A stretch of 64,000 nucleotides of DNA from Terrimonas ferruginea DSM 30193. GTDB lineage: Bacteria; Bacteroidota; Bacteroidia; Chitinophagales; Chitinophagaceae. Shown piece after piece: positions 16,943-25,360 of this stretch (the first letter of the stretch is position 1; each line of letters opens with the position of its first letter). A program made the position numbers and the translations under genes. The stretch lies in contig NZ_AUDS01000009.1 of NCBI RefSeq assembly GCF_000425585.1, positions 27,708 through 91,707 on the forward strand, in the 5' to 3' direction. Below the pieces are notes generated by a model that was given only the letters and a program-made list of their open reading frames with translations, made no database searches and had not been told where the DNA came from.

Positions 16943-17317
16943 ATGAAGAAAATTATGGTGGCGGCTCTGGCAATAGTCGCTTTGGCAGCCTGTAACAATG
17001 AGTCAGGGGAAAAGAAACCGGAAGCTGGCGGCACAGACCTTTCGTCTAACCCGGTGTACAAAGAAGGACTGGCACTGGTGGGAAAAAACAATTGCATCAG
17101 TTGTCACAAAGTGGATGCAGCCGTAACCGGGCCGAGTTATCGTGACGTGGCGGAAAAATATGCCGGCGCAGGCCCGGAAACGGTGACGGCACTGGCTAAA
17201 AAAGTAATTGAAGGCGGCGCCGGTGTATGGGGCAGTGTTCCGATGACGCCCAACTCCTGGGTATCGCAGGAAGATGCTGAAAAAATGGTACGTTATATCT
17301 TACTCTTAAAAAAATAA
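16943..17317 (+). CDS. Lipoprotein cytochrome c, class I (c551/c552 type)
   Basis: 124 residues. Lipoprotein signal with lipobox LAAC (Cys18), then a linker and one haem site CISCH (about residues 50-54). Distal Met is probably in SVPMTPN (about 96-102), typical of c551-like electron carriers. A small membrane-anchored periplasmic or outer-membrane cytochrome, a plausible electron acceptor for the GMC dehydrogenase encoded upstream on the other strand. Two bases separate it from the DUF1080 gene, so they are cotranscribed. That coupling ties electron transfer to sugar hydrolysis. Confidence 0.92.
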   Translation: MKKIMVAALAIVALAACNNESGEKKPEAGGTDLSSNPVYKEGLALVGKNNCISCHKVDAAVTGPSYRDVAEKYAGAGPETVTALAKKVIEGGAGVWGSVPMTPNSWVSQEDAEKMVRYILLLKK

Positions 17318-17319
17318 GT

Positions 17320-18057
17320 ATGATCCGGAAAACATCGGCAGCTCTTTTGCTGGGATTATCCCTGATGGCTTGTAATAATCAAAACAACAAGAAAAGCGCA
17401 CCGGCTTCTGAAACTTCTTCCGTTGCCAAAGGCGAATGGCAATCCCTGTTTGATGGCAAAACCACCAAAGGATGGCATCGCTATGGTGCGGGTGCTATCG
17501 ATTCTGTATGGCAGGCAAAAGATGGCCTGTTGTATCTCGATGTGGCCAAAAAGAAAGCGGCTGGCATCCGTGGTGACTGGGATATTGTCACCGACCAGGA
17601 GTACGAAGATTTTGAGCTCGAACTCGAATGGAAGATCAGCAAGAACGGGAACAGCGGCATCATCTTTTATATTCACGAAGACAAGAAGTACAGATGGCCC
17701 TGGGAAACCGGTATGGAAATGCAGGTGCTCGATGATGCCGGTCACCCCGATGGCAAAATCATCAAACACCGCGCAGGTGATCTTTACGACCTGATCTCCG
17801 CATCCAAAGAAGCGGCCAAGCCTGTTGGTGAATGGAATAAAGTGCGTGTCCGCAGCGAGAAAGCCCAACTCGATATGTACCTCAACGACGTAAAAGTTGT
17901 AAGCACTACACTTTGGGATGATCAATGGAAGGCACTCGTAGCCGGCAGCAAATTCAAAAACATGCCCGACTTCGGTACAAACCGCCGCGGCCGCATCGGT
18001 CTGCAGGATCACGGTAACGATGTATGGTACAGGAATATCCGTATTAAATCGCTTTGA
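17320..18057 (+). CDS. DUF1080 lipoprotein, 3-keto-disaccharide hydrolase type
   Basis: 245 residues. Lipobox LMAC (Cys18). One DUF1080 (3-keto-disaccharide hydrolase) beta-sandwich domain, about 38-245: WQSLFDGKTTKGWHRYG, YEDFELELEWKISKNGNSGIIFYIHED, WETGMEMQVLDDAGHPDG, and C-terminal GRIGLQDHGNDVWYRNIRIK. Family members cleave 3-keto-glycosides made by sugar 3-dehydrogenases. Its position, directly after a cytochrome c gene and near a GMC dehydrogenase, supports that role. A perfect 16-bp inverted repeat spans its stop codon. Confidence 0.9.
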   Translation: MIRKTSAALLLGLSLMACNNQNNKKSAPASETSSVAKGEWQSLFDGKTTKGWHRYGAGAIDSVWQAKDGLLYLDVAKKKAAGIRGDWDIVTDQEYEDFELELEWKISKNGNSGIIFYIHEDKKYRWPWETGMEMQVLDDAGHPDGKIIKHRAGDLYDLISASKEAAKPVGEWNKVRVRSEKAQLDMYLNDVKVVSTTLWDDQWKALVAGSKFKNMPDFGTNRRGRIGLQDHGNDVWYRNIRIKSL

Positions 18058-18072
18058 GCGATTTAATACGGA
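18038..18072. other. Perfect 16-bp inverted repeat across a stop codon
   Basis: Arms 18038-18053 and 18057-18072 are exact reverse complements, separated by TTG. The stop TGA (18055-18057) lies at the loop. No T-tract follows, so it is not a normal intrinsic terminator; it may stabilise the 3' end of the mRNA or be an insertion scar. Confidence 0.85.
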
Positions 18073-18211
18073 ATGTGTAAATGTGTAAATGTGAAAATGT
18101 TTTCAATACAAATAAGGAAAAAGCGGCAACCTAACGGTGAGCCGCTTTTTTTTAAACAATCATTTTCACATTTACACATCACCCTTACGAAGTAAGGGCA
18201 CATTTACACAT
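18073..18211. repeat. Short GTGTAAATGTG-type repeats around a terminator
   Basis: ATGTGTAAATGTGAAAATG at 18082-18100 is the exact reverse complement of 18161-18179, on either side of the terminator. A small stem CCCTTAC-GAA-GTAAGGG and another CACATTTACACATT copy follow. A related arrangement lies at 44957-45003. Confidence 0.75.
18118..18153. terminator. Bidirectional terminator between the DUF1080 gene and pyk
   Basis: AAAAGCGGC (ending 18127) pairs with GCCGCTTTT from 18141. Eight or more T follow on the plus strand and five on the minus strand, fitting two convergent genes. Confidence 0.85.
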
Positions 18212-19665
18212 TATTCCACCTTGGTAATCTTCAACACGTTCGTCGGCAGGTGCAGGTGAACAGGCGTGCTGCCGGTGCTCACTACGATGTTGCCTGTTTT
18301 TACAAAACCTCTTTCTTTTAATATTTCGATCTGGTCGGCGAAGATGTCGTCGAGGCTGTCTTCTTCGTCATAATAGAAGGCTCTCACGCCCCAGCTAAGG
18401 CAAAGCTGGTTAACCAGTGAGCGTTCTTTGGTGAAAATATATAAAGGTGATTTAGGACGATAGCTGCTCAGCATGAAACCGGTGTAACCGCTTTGCGTCA
18501 TACCCACCAGCGCTTCTGCGTTACTGTCATTGGCAAGACTACACGCGTTATAGCAAATAGCGTCGCTGAGGAAAGAAGGGGAGTGGGCCTGCGGTTGCAG
18601 TACTTCCTCCAGGTTATAACGGTAATCGGTTTTCTCTACTTCCATGATGATCTTGCGCATGGTCTGCACCACCAATGTAGGATGTTTGCCGGTAGCCGTT
18701 TCGCCACTCAGCATTACGGCATCGGCGCCTTCGAGTACGGCGTTAGCCACGTCGGTAATTTCACTGCGATTGGGTTTGATGCGATCGATCATGCTCTCCA
18801 TCATTTGCGTTGCCACGATCACGGGCTTGGCACGGTGAAGACATTTGCGGATAAGATCTTTCTGGATCAGCGGTACTTTCTCTACCGGCAATTCCACGCC
18901 GAGGTCACCACGTGCTACCATTACACCATCTGATTCCACAATGATGTCGCGGATATTGGTGAGGGCTTCGGGCATTTCGATCTTGGCAATAATCTTCGAT
19001 TTGCTTTGATGATCATTCAGGATCTGACGGAGTCCGCGGATGTCTTCCACGCGGCGAACAAACGAAAGCGCTACCCAATCGAGTTGTTGCTCGATGATGA
19101 ATTGCAGGTCGATCAGATCTTTCTCTGTCAATGCCGGAAGGGAAATACGCGTATCGGGAAGGTTCACACCTTTCTTGGAGGAAATTACACCACCCATGGT
19201 TACTTCCACCTGCACATCGTTGTTGGGCAGGATGGCCGTTACCACCACTTCGAGTTTGCCATCATCGATCATGATCTTGTTGCCCACCTGCACATCTGAG
19301 TGAAGATTGGGATAAGATACATAAATGCGCTCCTTGTTGCCTACCAGTTTTTCATTGGTAAACGTAAGAATGTCGCCCGCTACTACGGGGAGGGCATTGT
19401 TCTCTATTTCTCCAACACGCAGTTTAGGTCCCTGCAGGTCGCCAAGGATTGCAATATTGTAGGGCTCGTTTTTAATGATTTCACGGATATGACCGATGAT
19501 GCGGGCTTTATCCTCATGGCTACCGTGAGAGAAATTGAGGCGGAAGACATTGACACCAGCTTTTACAAGGTCGAGAAGCTGTTCGTAAGTGTCGCAGGCC
19601 GGACCAACTGTTGCTACGATCTTTGTACGATGGTAGCTGTGGTCGATACCCGCGTTTATGTCCAT
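18211..19665 (-). CDS. pyk: Pyruvate kinase
   Basis: 484 residues from MDINAGIDHSYHRTKIVATVGPAC; an in-frame ATG 36 bases upstream would add a non-family peptide. Catalyses phosphoenolpyruvate + ADP to pyruvate + ATP. Landmarks: NVFRLNFSHGSHE (about 38-50), the catalytic Lys in SKIIAKIEMPEAL (about 222-234), metal-binding VARGDLGVELP (about 247-257) and VMLSGETATGKHP (about 310-322). The C-terminal domain is complete. Followed on the same strand by nothing closer than its own terminator; pfkA lies upstream (147-base gap), so two glycolysis genes are grouped. Confidence 0.96.
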   Translation of the reverse strand: MDINAGIDHSYHRTKIVATVGPACDTYEQLLDLVKAGVNVFRLNFSHGSHEDKARIIGHIREIIKNEPYNIAILGDLQGPKLRVGEIENNALPVVAGDILTFTNEKLVGNKERIYVSYPNLHSDVQVGNKIMIDDGKLEVVVTAILPNNDVQVEVTMGGVISSKKGVNLPDTRISLPALTEKDLIDLQFIIEQQLDWVALSFVRRVEDIRGLRQILNDHQSKSKIIAKIEMPEALTNIRDIIVESDGVMVARGDLGVELPVEKVPLIQKDLIRKCLHRAKPVIVATQMMESMIDRIKPNRSEITDVANAVLEGADAVMLSGETATGKHPTLVVQTMRKIIMEVEKTDYRYNLEEVLQPQAHSPSFLSDAICYNACSLANDSNAEALVGMTQSGYTGFMLSSYRPKSPLYIFTKERSLVNQLCLSWGVRAFYYDEEDSLDDIFADQIEILKERGFVKTGNIVVSTGSTPVHLHLPTNVLKITKVE

Positions 19666-19812
19666 TTGTTTGTAGTAATACTTTTCCGCATGTCTGGTCA
19701 TAGAAGTATCAGCATTTCTGGTTGCAGGCTGCTGGCTGCTTGAACCGGTGATAAAAATTCTGTAAGCCGCTCACCGGATCAGCCAGCGACCCGGTTTCAG
19801 CTGATTAGTTTA

Positions 19813-20796
19813 TTAGCTGGCCAGGATCTTAACAATCTTCATCCATTCCTGACCGATCTTGTGTTTTTCTTTGACTGCTTTATCCAACGGTGTGTAATGG
19901 ATTTTGTTATTGATCACACCTACCATTACATTTTTGCGTCCGAGCAGCAGGCTTTCCACGGCATAATACCCCATGTGACTTGCTACCAGGCGATCTTCGC
20001 AACTGGGCGTACCGCCGCGCTGGATGTGGCCCAATACCGTTACACGCACATCGGCATTCGGCATTCTTTCACGAATCACTTTCGCTACTTCGTTGGCACC
20101 TCCAAATTCTTCACCTTCGGCCACCACGATCAGGTTTACCAGCTTCTTGCGCTTTTCTTTTTCGGTCAAACTTTCGATGATGGCTTCGATATCCGTCTTT
20201 GTTTCGGGGATCAGGATGTTTTCTGCACCTGTAGCAATGCCGCTGTGCAGTGCGATGTAACCGGCATCACGTCCCATTACCTCCACGATGAATACACGGT
20301 CGTGTGCATCCATGGTATCGCGGATTTTATCGATGGCTTGTACGGCTGTGTTCACGGCAGTATCAAAACCTATCGTTACTTCGGTACCTGCCATATCGCG
20401 GTCGATGGTACCGGGTACGCCCACGCAGGGGATATCGTATTCGTTACTGAATTTCTGTGCACCGCGGAAGCTGCCATCCCCACCGATGATCACCAACCCG
20501 TCGATGCCTCTTTTCCGCAGGTTCTCGTATGCTTTTCTGCGTCCTTCGGGTTCAAAGAATTCTTTGCACCGCGCAGTTTTTAAAATAGTTCCGCCACGCT
20601 GAATGATGTTAGCCACCGAGCGCGACTCCATTCTGAAAATATCATCTTCCACCATGCCCTGGTACCCGCGCATGATACCGAAAACCTCCAGTTCATGATA
20701 CAGCCCCGTTCGCACTACCGCGCGAATGGCAGCATTCATGCCTGGTGAATCTCCTCCTGATGTTAAAACGCCGATCCTGGTGACTTTCTTACTCAT
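19813..20796 (-). CDS. pfkA: 6-phosphofructokinase
   Basis: 327 residues from MSKKVTRIGVLTSGGDSPGMNAAIRAVV; the upstream in-frame ATG at 20880 would cross the predicted promoter. ATP-dependent phosphorylation of fructose-6-phosphate. Landmarks: ATP loop GGDSPGMNA (about 14-22), GGDGSFRGA (about 106-114), catalytic region PGTIDRDMAGTEVTIGFDTA (about 129-148) including the TIDxD motif, and EVMGRDAGYIAL (about 175-186). A single-domain bacterial enzyme. A -7 box lies at 20842-20849 on the minus strand. Confidence 0.97.
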   Translation of the reverse strand: MSKKVTRIGVLTSGGDSPGMNAAIRAVVRTGLYHELEVFGIMRGYQGMVEDDIFRMESRSVANIIQRGGTILKTARCKEFFEPEGRRKAYENLRKRGIDGLVIIGGDGSFRGAQKFSNEYDIPCVGVPGTIDRDMAGTEVTIGFDTAVNTAVQAIDKIRDTMDAHDRVFIVEVMGRDAGYIALHSGIATGAENILIPETKTDIEAIIESLTEKEKRKKLVNLIVVAEGEEFGGANEVAKVIRERMPNADVRVTVLGHIQRGGTPSCEDRLVASHMGYYAVESLLLGRKNVMVGVINNKIHYTPLDKAVKEKHKIGQEWMKIVKILAS

Positions 20797-20841
20797 ATTA
20801 TCGTAGTAAACAATGTAAAAAAACGCGGAATTTCGAAGCTC

Positions 20842-20849
20842 CAAAAGTA
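20842..20849 (-). promoter_or_regulatory. Candidate pfkA -7 promoter box
   Basis: Minus strand reads TACTTTTG, an exact TAnnTTTG match, 46 bases before the pfkA ATG. No -33 element was identified. Confidence 0.45.
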
Positions 20850-21041
20850 AGGCATTGTCATGATTATGTAGTGCGTACACATGAATATAATATGAACTTG
20901 TACTAATGAGTGTTAGTGCAAAAGAAGTGCATGATCAGATTAGAAGAAGATGAGAATCACAGGCTTGTCTCAACAGGGGTTTCGAAAAATTTCGTCTTGA
21001 TTGCGTTTCCTTATCTTTAAGCCCGGTAAAAGTTAACCAAG

Positions 21042-23381
21042 ATGAAAAAAATATTTTTTATACTGTTTATGACAAGTGCCATTTCCGCAACAGCACAATG
21101 GAAATATCCTGTGAGCAGGAAGGAAAATGTGACCGATGACTATCACGGAACCAAAGTGGAAGACCCTTATCGCTGGCTGGAAGACGACAATAGCAGCGAA
21201 ACCAAAAAATGGGTAGTAGATCAAAACGTTGTGACGGCTGATTATCTCGCTAAAATTCCCTTTCGCAAACAAGTATACAACCGTCTGGAGAAATTGTGGA
21301 ACTATCCCAAGTATTCTTCTCCCTTCAAAAAAGGCGATTATTATTATTTCTTCAAGAATGATGGTTTGCAGAACCAGGCGGTGCTTTATCGCCAGAAAGG
21401 CCTTGATGGGGAAGCAGAAGAATTCCTCAACCCCAATACGCTTAACAAAGATGGTATTGCCGCACTCGGTGGCATCTATTTCAGCAAATCAGGAAAATAT
21501 CTCGCCTACAGCCTGGCCGTTGCCGGCAGCGACTGGCAGGAAATTTTTGTGATGGAAACGGCTACGCGTAAACGTATAGCTGACAAGATCGAATGGGTGA
21601 AGTTCAGCGCAGCAAGCTGGAACGGCGATGAGGGGTTCTATTACTCAGGTTATGATAAACCTGATTCAGCTTCCCGGCTCAGCAAGAAAAATGAATATCA
21701 TAAAGTATTCTATCATCAAATAGGTCATACGCAGAGTAAAGATCAACTGGTGTATGAAGACCGCAAAAATCCATTGCGTTACCATAGCGCAGGTCTTACG
21801 GAAGACAAGCGTTTCCTGATCCTGAACGTATCGCAGGGAACAAGCGGTGGTGAGATCTGGTATCGCGACCTGAAAGACCCGCAACAAAAAGCATTCAAAC
21901 TGCTGATTGCGGGTTTCAATACCGATCCGGATGTGATCGATAATGCCGGAGATAAATTACTCGTACGTACCAATGATGGCGCGCTCAACTATCGCATCGT
22001 ACTCATCGATCCGAAGAATCCCAGGAAAGAAAATTGGAAAGTGATCGTAGCCGAAAAGCCCGAAGTATTGCAAAGTGCAGGTACCGGCGGCGGCTCGCTT
22101 TTCCTTACCTATCTTAAAGATGCGGCAACCAAAGTGTACCAATATACTTATGATGGCAAGCAGATCAGGGAGATCGTGCTTCCGGGTGTGGGCTCCGCGA
22201 GTGGGTTCAGTGGTGAGAAAACAGATAAAGAATTTTTCTATAACTATTCATCTTTTGCCACGCCTCCCACCATTTATCGTTACAATATCGCTACCGGTAA
22301 GTCAGACCGTTTCCGTTCCGCTGAAGTGAATTTTAATCCGGATATGTTTGTAACAGAACAGGTGTTTTTTACCAGTAAGGACGGCACACGTGTACCGATG
22401 TTCCTGACCTATCGCAAAGGCATGGTGAGAAACGGAAACAATCCCGTATTGATCTATGGTTACGGCGGGTTTAATGTGCCGATGACACCGGGTTTCAGCG
22501 TAAGTAATGCCTTCTTCATTGAGCAGGGTGGTATCTATGCAGTGGTGAACCTGCGTGGAGGGAGCGAGTATGGTGAGAAATGGCATAAGGACGGCATGCT
22601 GGATAAAAAACAAAATGTATTCGACGACTGCATAGCCGCCGCTAATTATCTTATCAAGAACAACTACACCAACAATCAGAAGCTGGCTTTGCGTGGTGGC
22701 AGCAATGGCGGACTGCTGGTAGGTGCTGTCATTACACAGGAACCGGAACTCTTCAAAGTGGCGCTGCCCGCGGTTGGTGTACTGGATATGCTGCGTTATC
22801 ACAAATTTACCGTAGGGTGGGGCTGGGCCGTGGAATATGGCAGTGCCGACTCTGCGCAGCAGTTTGGTTACCTGTATAAATATTCTCCTTATCACAACCT
22901 GAAAAAAGGCGTAAACTATCCGGCTACACTGATCACTACAGCGGATCATGATGACCGCGTGGTGCCGGCGCATTCATTCAAATTTGCTGCACGTATGCAG
23001 GAATACTATACAGGACCTAATCCCGCATTGATCCGCATAGAAACCAACGCTGGGCATGGTGCCGGTAAGCCAACGGGCAAGATGATCGAAGAAGCGACCG
23101 ATATCTGGAGCTTTGTGATGTATAACCTGGGCATGGAGTTCGACAACAATCCTGCTGAATCGGCACGTAAATCTGCACAATTGCTGAATGTTGACGGAAG
23201 CATGCCAACGCCTGAAGAATTGAAAAAACGGGAAGAAAAGCAACGTATCGAAGCAGCCTCCGGCCGCGGATATGTTGATCCGAAAACACAGGAAGGCGTG
23301 AAATCAAACCAGCCTGCCAAACTCGCGGAAGCAACGCCGGCAGCACCACCGCCCAGTAAGAAAACACCGGAGAAGAAATAA
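21042..23381 (+). CDS. Secreted prolyl oligopeptidase, S9A family
   Basis: 779 residues. Signal peptide of about 19 residues (ends ATAQ). An N-terminal beta-propeller follows the conserved start YHGTKVEDPYRWLEDDNS, then an alpha/beta hydrolase domain from about 430. Catalytic triad: Ser554 in RGGSNGGLL, Asp638 in DHDDRVVPAHS, His672 in NAGHGAGKP. Cleaves short proline-containing peptides, here exported to the periplasm. Unusual: a C-terminal tail of about 75 residues after the hydrolase domain, rich in Lys, Glu and Pro (ending APPPSKKTPEKK), which is not part of the family fold. A weak box TATCTTTA lies at 21012-21019. Confidence 0.92.
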   Translation: MKKIFFILFMTSAISATAQWKYPVSRKENVTDDYHGTKVEDPYRWLEDDNSSETKKWVVDQNVVTADYLAKIPFRKQVYNRLEKLWNYPKYSSPFKKGDYYYFFKNDGLQNQAVLYRQKGLDGEAEEFLNPNTLNKDGIAALGGIYFSKSGKYLAYSLAVAGSDWQEIFVMETATRKRIADKIEWVKFSAASWNGDEGFYYSGYDKPDSASRLSKKNEYHKVFYHQIGHTQSKDQLVYEDRKNPLRYHSAGLTEDKRFLILNVSQGTSGGEIWYRDLKDPQQKAFKLLIAGFNTDPDVIDNAGDKLLVRTNDGALNYRIVLIDPKNPRKENWKVIVAEKPEVLQSAGTGGGSLFLTYLKDAATKVYQYTYDGKQIREIVLPGVGSASGFSGEKTDKEFFYNYSSFATPPTIYRYNIATGKSDRFRSAEVNFNPDMFVTEQVFFTSKDGTRVPMFLTYRKGMVRNGNNPVLIYGYGGFNVPMTPGFSVSNAFFIEQGGIYAVVNLRGGSEYGEKWHKDGMLDKKQNVFDDCIAAANYLIKNNYTNNQKLALRGGSNGGLLVGAVITQEPELFKVALPAVGVLDMLRYHKFTVGWGWAVEYGSADSAQQFGYLYKYSPYHNLKKGVNYPATLITTADHDDRVVPAHSFKFAARMQEYYTGPNPALIRIETNAGHGAGKPTGKMIEEATDIWSFVMYNLGMEFDNNPAESARKSAQLLNVDGSMPTPEELKKREEKQRIEAASGRGYVDPKTQEGVKSNQPAKLAEATPAAPPPSKKTPEKK

Positions 23382-23434
23382 TAGGTAATATACAGGTGCG
23401 TAAATGTGCCAATGGACAATGAGTGAACCGTCCA

Positions 23435-23476
23435 TAAACAGCCATGGTTTGTATATACACGAACCATGGCTGTTTA
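23435..23476. terminator. Long hairpin downstream of the oligopeptidase gene
   Basis: Perfect 15-bp arms, 23435-23449 and 23462-23476, with a 12-base loop that is itself largely palindromic (TGTATATACA). No T-tract follows on the plus strand, so termination activity is uncertain. Confidence 0.5.
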
Positions 23477-23512
23477 ACTTATCACTTACTACTTACAACT
23501 TATAACTTTTCG
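23466..23512. repeat. Half element R9: TTACTTA-type units before a start codon
   Basis: Degenerate units ACTTATC, ACTTACT, ACTTACA, ACTTATA. They end in TAACTTTT (23503-23510), one mismatch from the -7 consensus, 13 bases before the next ATG. The configuration copies that at the cytochrome gene. The TTSACNA half of the element is absent here. Confidence 0.7.
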
Positions 23513-23523
23513 ACCTGTCAAAC

Positions 23524-24432
23524 ATGAAAGTACTCGTAACCGGCGCAACAGGCTCCGTTGGTCACTACCTGATTCCTGCACTAGCGAACGATGGGTTTGA
23601 CGTTGTGGCGACAGGACGAGCTGACTTCGGAAGCCTCAACCAACGACATCCATGGACATCTTTGCCCAATGTAGTATACAAACGTCTCGACTTCACCGAT
23701 CCTTATGCAGTGGATTCAATGGTAGAAGAGGGAAAGCCGGACGTTATCATTCATGCGGGAGCAATGAGCAAACCCGATGAGTGCGAGCAACATCAATGGG
23801 AAGCCTACTTCACTAACGTGGAAGCCACCATGCAACTGGCCATGAACGCCGAAGAGAACGGAAGTTTCTTCATTTTTCTTTCCACCGATTTTGTATTCGA
23901 CGGCAAGAAAGGATTGTATACCGAAACGGATGAGCCTTCACCTATCAATTTCTATGGTCGGACGAAACTTGAAGCGGAACAGGCAGTTTCCGAATTCGCG
24001 GGCGATTGGGCAATCGTGCGCACGGTTGCTGTATTTGGAGAACCGGTAGAAGGTAAGCAGCAATTTCTGTCGCAGGTAAAAGATCACCTCGAACGCGGCG
24101 AGGTTTATCATGCTGTAACAGATCAGGTCCGTACGCCGACTTATGCCGGTGATCTGGCAAAGGCGTTGGCCATTATTGCCCGTAACAAATACCAGGGGAT
24201 TATTCATGTAGCCGGAGGGGAAGTGGCCACGCCATTTGAACTCGCCACCAAACTGGCGGCACACCTGGAGCTCGATAGCACATTGCTGAAACCGCTATCA
24301 AACGAACAGTTGCCATCTGCGGCACAACGTCCGCTGCGTACAGGACTTGACATTACCAAAGCCCGCGCGCTTTTTAATTATCAACCGTTGACGATCGATG
24401 AAGCGCTAGCGATCAGTTACCCGAAGCAATAG
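23524..24432 (+). CDS. SDR-family NAD(P)-dependent sugar-nucleotide reductase, RmlD-like
   Basis: 302 residues of the extended short-chain dehydrogenase type most like dTDP-4-dehydrorhamnose reductase. NAD(P) loop VTGATGSVGHYLIPAL (about 4-19), STDFVFDGKKGLYTETDEPSPINFYGRTKLEAE with the catalytic Tyr-x3-Lys (YGRTK, about 142-146). The early strand lacks the short core typical of strict RmlD, so the substrate could be another nucleotide sugar or a lipid-linked group. No rmlABC neighbours are present. Its 3' end overlaps the convergent DUF1684 gene by 20 bases. Confidence 0.82.
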   Translation: MKVLVTGATGSVGHYLIPALANDGFDVVATGRADFGSLNQRHPWTSLPNVVYKRLDFTDPYAVDSMVEEGKPDVIIHAGAMSKPDECEQHQWEAYFTNVEATMQLAMNAEENGSFFIFLSTDFVFDGKKGLYTETDEPSPINFYGRTKLEAEQAVSEFAGDWAIVRTVAVFGEPVEGKQQFLSQVKDHLERGEVYHAVTDQVRTPTYAGDLAKALAIIARNKYQGIIHVAGGEVATPFELATKLAAHLELDSTLLKPLSNEQLPSAAQRPLRTGLDITKARALFNYQPLTIDEALAISYPKQ

Positions 24433-25018
24433 GTTTGGAAAACTTCTTTTCACCGGCTGTAATGGCCATTGGAATAAAATTTTCCGAAGGAGGAATAGGA
24501 CAGTTGAAACGTCCTTCAATATAAGCGCAATAAGGATTATAGGCTTTGTTGAAATCGAGTACGACTTCACCGTTATGAATATCGGTAAAACGCAGATCGA
24601 TATACCGGCCTATTTCATACGAACCTTCGCCATTGGTGTGATCGGTAAAAGGAAGAAACAGGTAGTCGCGGTATTCGTCCAATTCCATCAGCCGCTGCGA
24701 CTGGTAGACATTTAATTTCACCAATGTATCGTGTAAGCGGAAAGTTAATTTGCCATAAGTGCGGTAAATCTGTTTTTGCATTCCGGAAGTTTCCATGGTG
24801 AACCATTGCGGTTGCCGGATATATTCGAAGCGGGCATGTACGCGGAAATTGCTGTCGATCGGGTAAAATTGCAACCACTGATGGTCTTCGTCTTTTACCA
24901 CTTCATGGTCGTCGACATATTGCTCACGGTATTGGTTGAGGGAGTCTGTGTAGTCCAGCGATTGGGAAAAGACGGACAGGCCGGACAGTAATAAGATTAG
25001 CAGGAAAAAGTTCTTCAT
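24413..25018 (-). CDS. DUF1684 protein, exported
   Basis: 201 residues from MKNFFLLILLLSGLSVFSQ; the signal peptide ends near residue 19. The rest is a DUF1684 domain, with hallmarks LTFRLHDTLVKLNVYQSQ, DYLFLPFTDHTNGEGSYEIGRYIDLR (about 121-146) and LDFNKAYNPYCAYIEGRFNCPIPPSENFIPMAITAGEK (about 158-194). The Asn-Tyr-Cys-Ala-Tyr region with its Cys-Pro is conserved and may be a binding site. Biochemical function unknown. A start five codons upstream (25033) is less likely because it would delay the signal sequence. Confidence 0.85.
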   Translation of the reverse strand: MKNFFLLILLLSGLSVFSQSLDYTDSLNQYREQYVDDHEVVKDEDHQWLQFYPIDSNFRVHARFEYIRQPQWFTMETSGMQKQIYRTYGKLTFRLHDTLVKLNVYQSQRLMELDEYRDYLFLPFTDHTNGEGSYEIGRYIDLRFTDIHNGEVVLDFNKAYNPYCAYIEGRFNCPIPPSENFIPMAITAGEKKFSKPIASGN

Positions 25019-25360
25019 TTCAGGGTGTATCATTCAGGATTCGCGGTAAATATATAAGTTCCGGTGCAATAACAAAGCGAAAAAAAAGCAGGAACGTTTT
25101 TTTTGCGAAAAATTGATCTGAAACAAGGCAGGAGTGAATCGTCAATCGTCAATCGTGAATGGTGAATAGTGAATAGTGAATGGTGAATGGTGAATGGTCA
25201 ATCGTGAATAGAGGCCGTTGCGCCCGAAGCCATTCTTTGCGTCTCAATTCCTTTGCGCCTCTGCGTGAAAAAATGCAGCGGTCTCACGCAAAGCTGCATA
25301 AGGAGCCCCCAAGAAGCCTACAACTTAAAACTTACTACTTACAACTTATTACCTAACACC
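25019..25360. repeat. 342-bp gap holding composite element R5
   Basis: No gene seen. TNGTSAA units occupy 25134-25210. Then comes a mixed stretch containing two opposed copies of a CACGC(A)AAG-type sequence (CTTTGCGCCTCTGCGTGAA near 25250 and CACGCAAAGCTGCATAAGG near 25277). Degenerate TTACTTA-type units follow at 25318-25362 and merge with the TAA stop of the CtlX gene. The first 100 bases are AT-rich with no feature. Confidence 0.85.
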
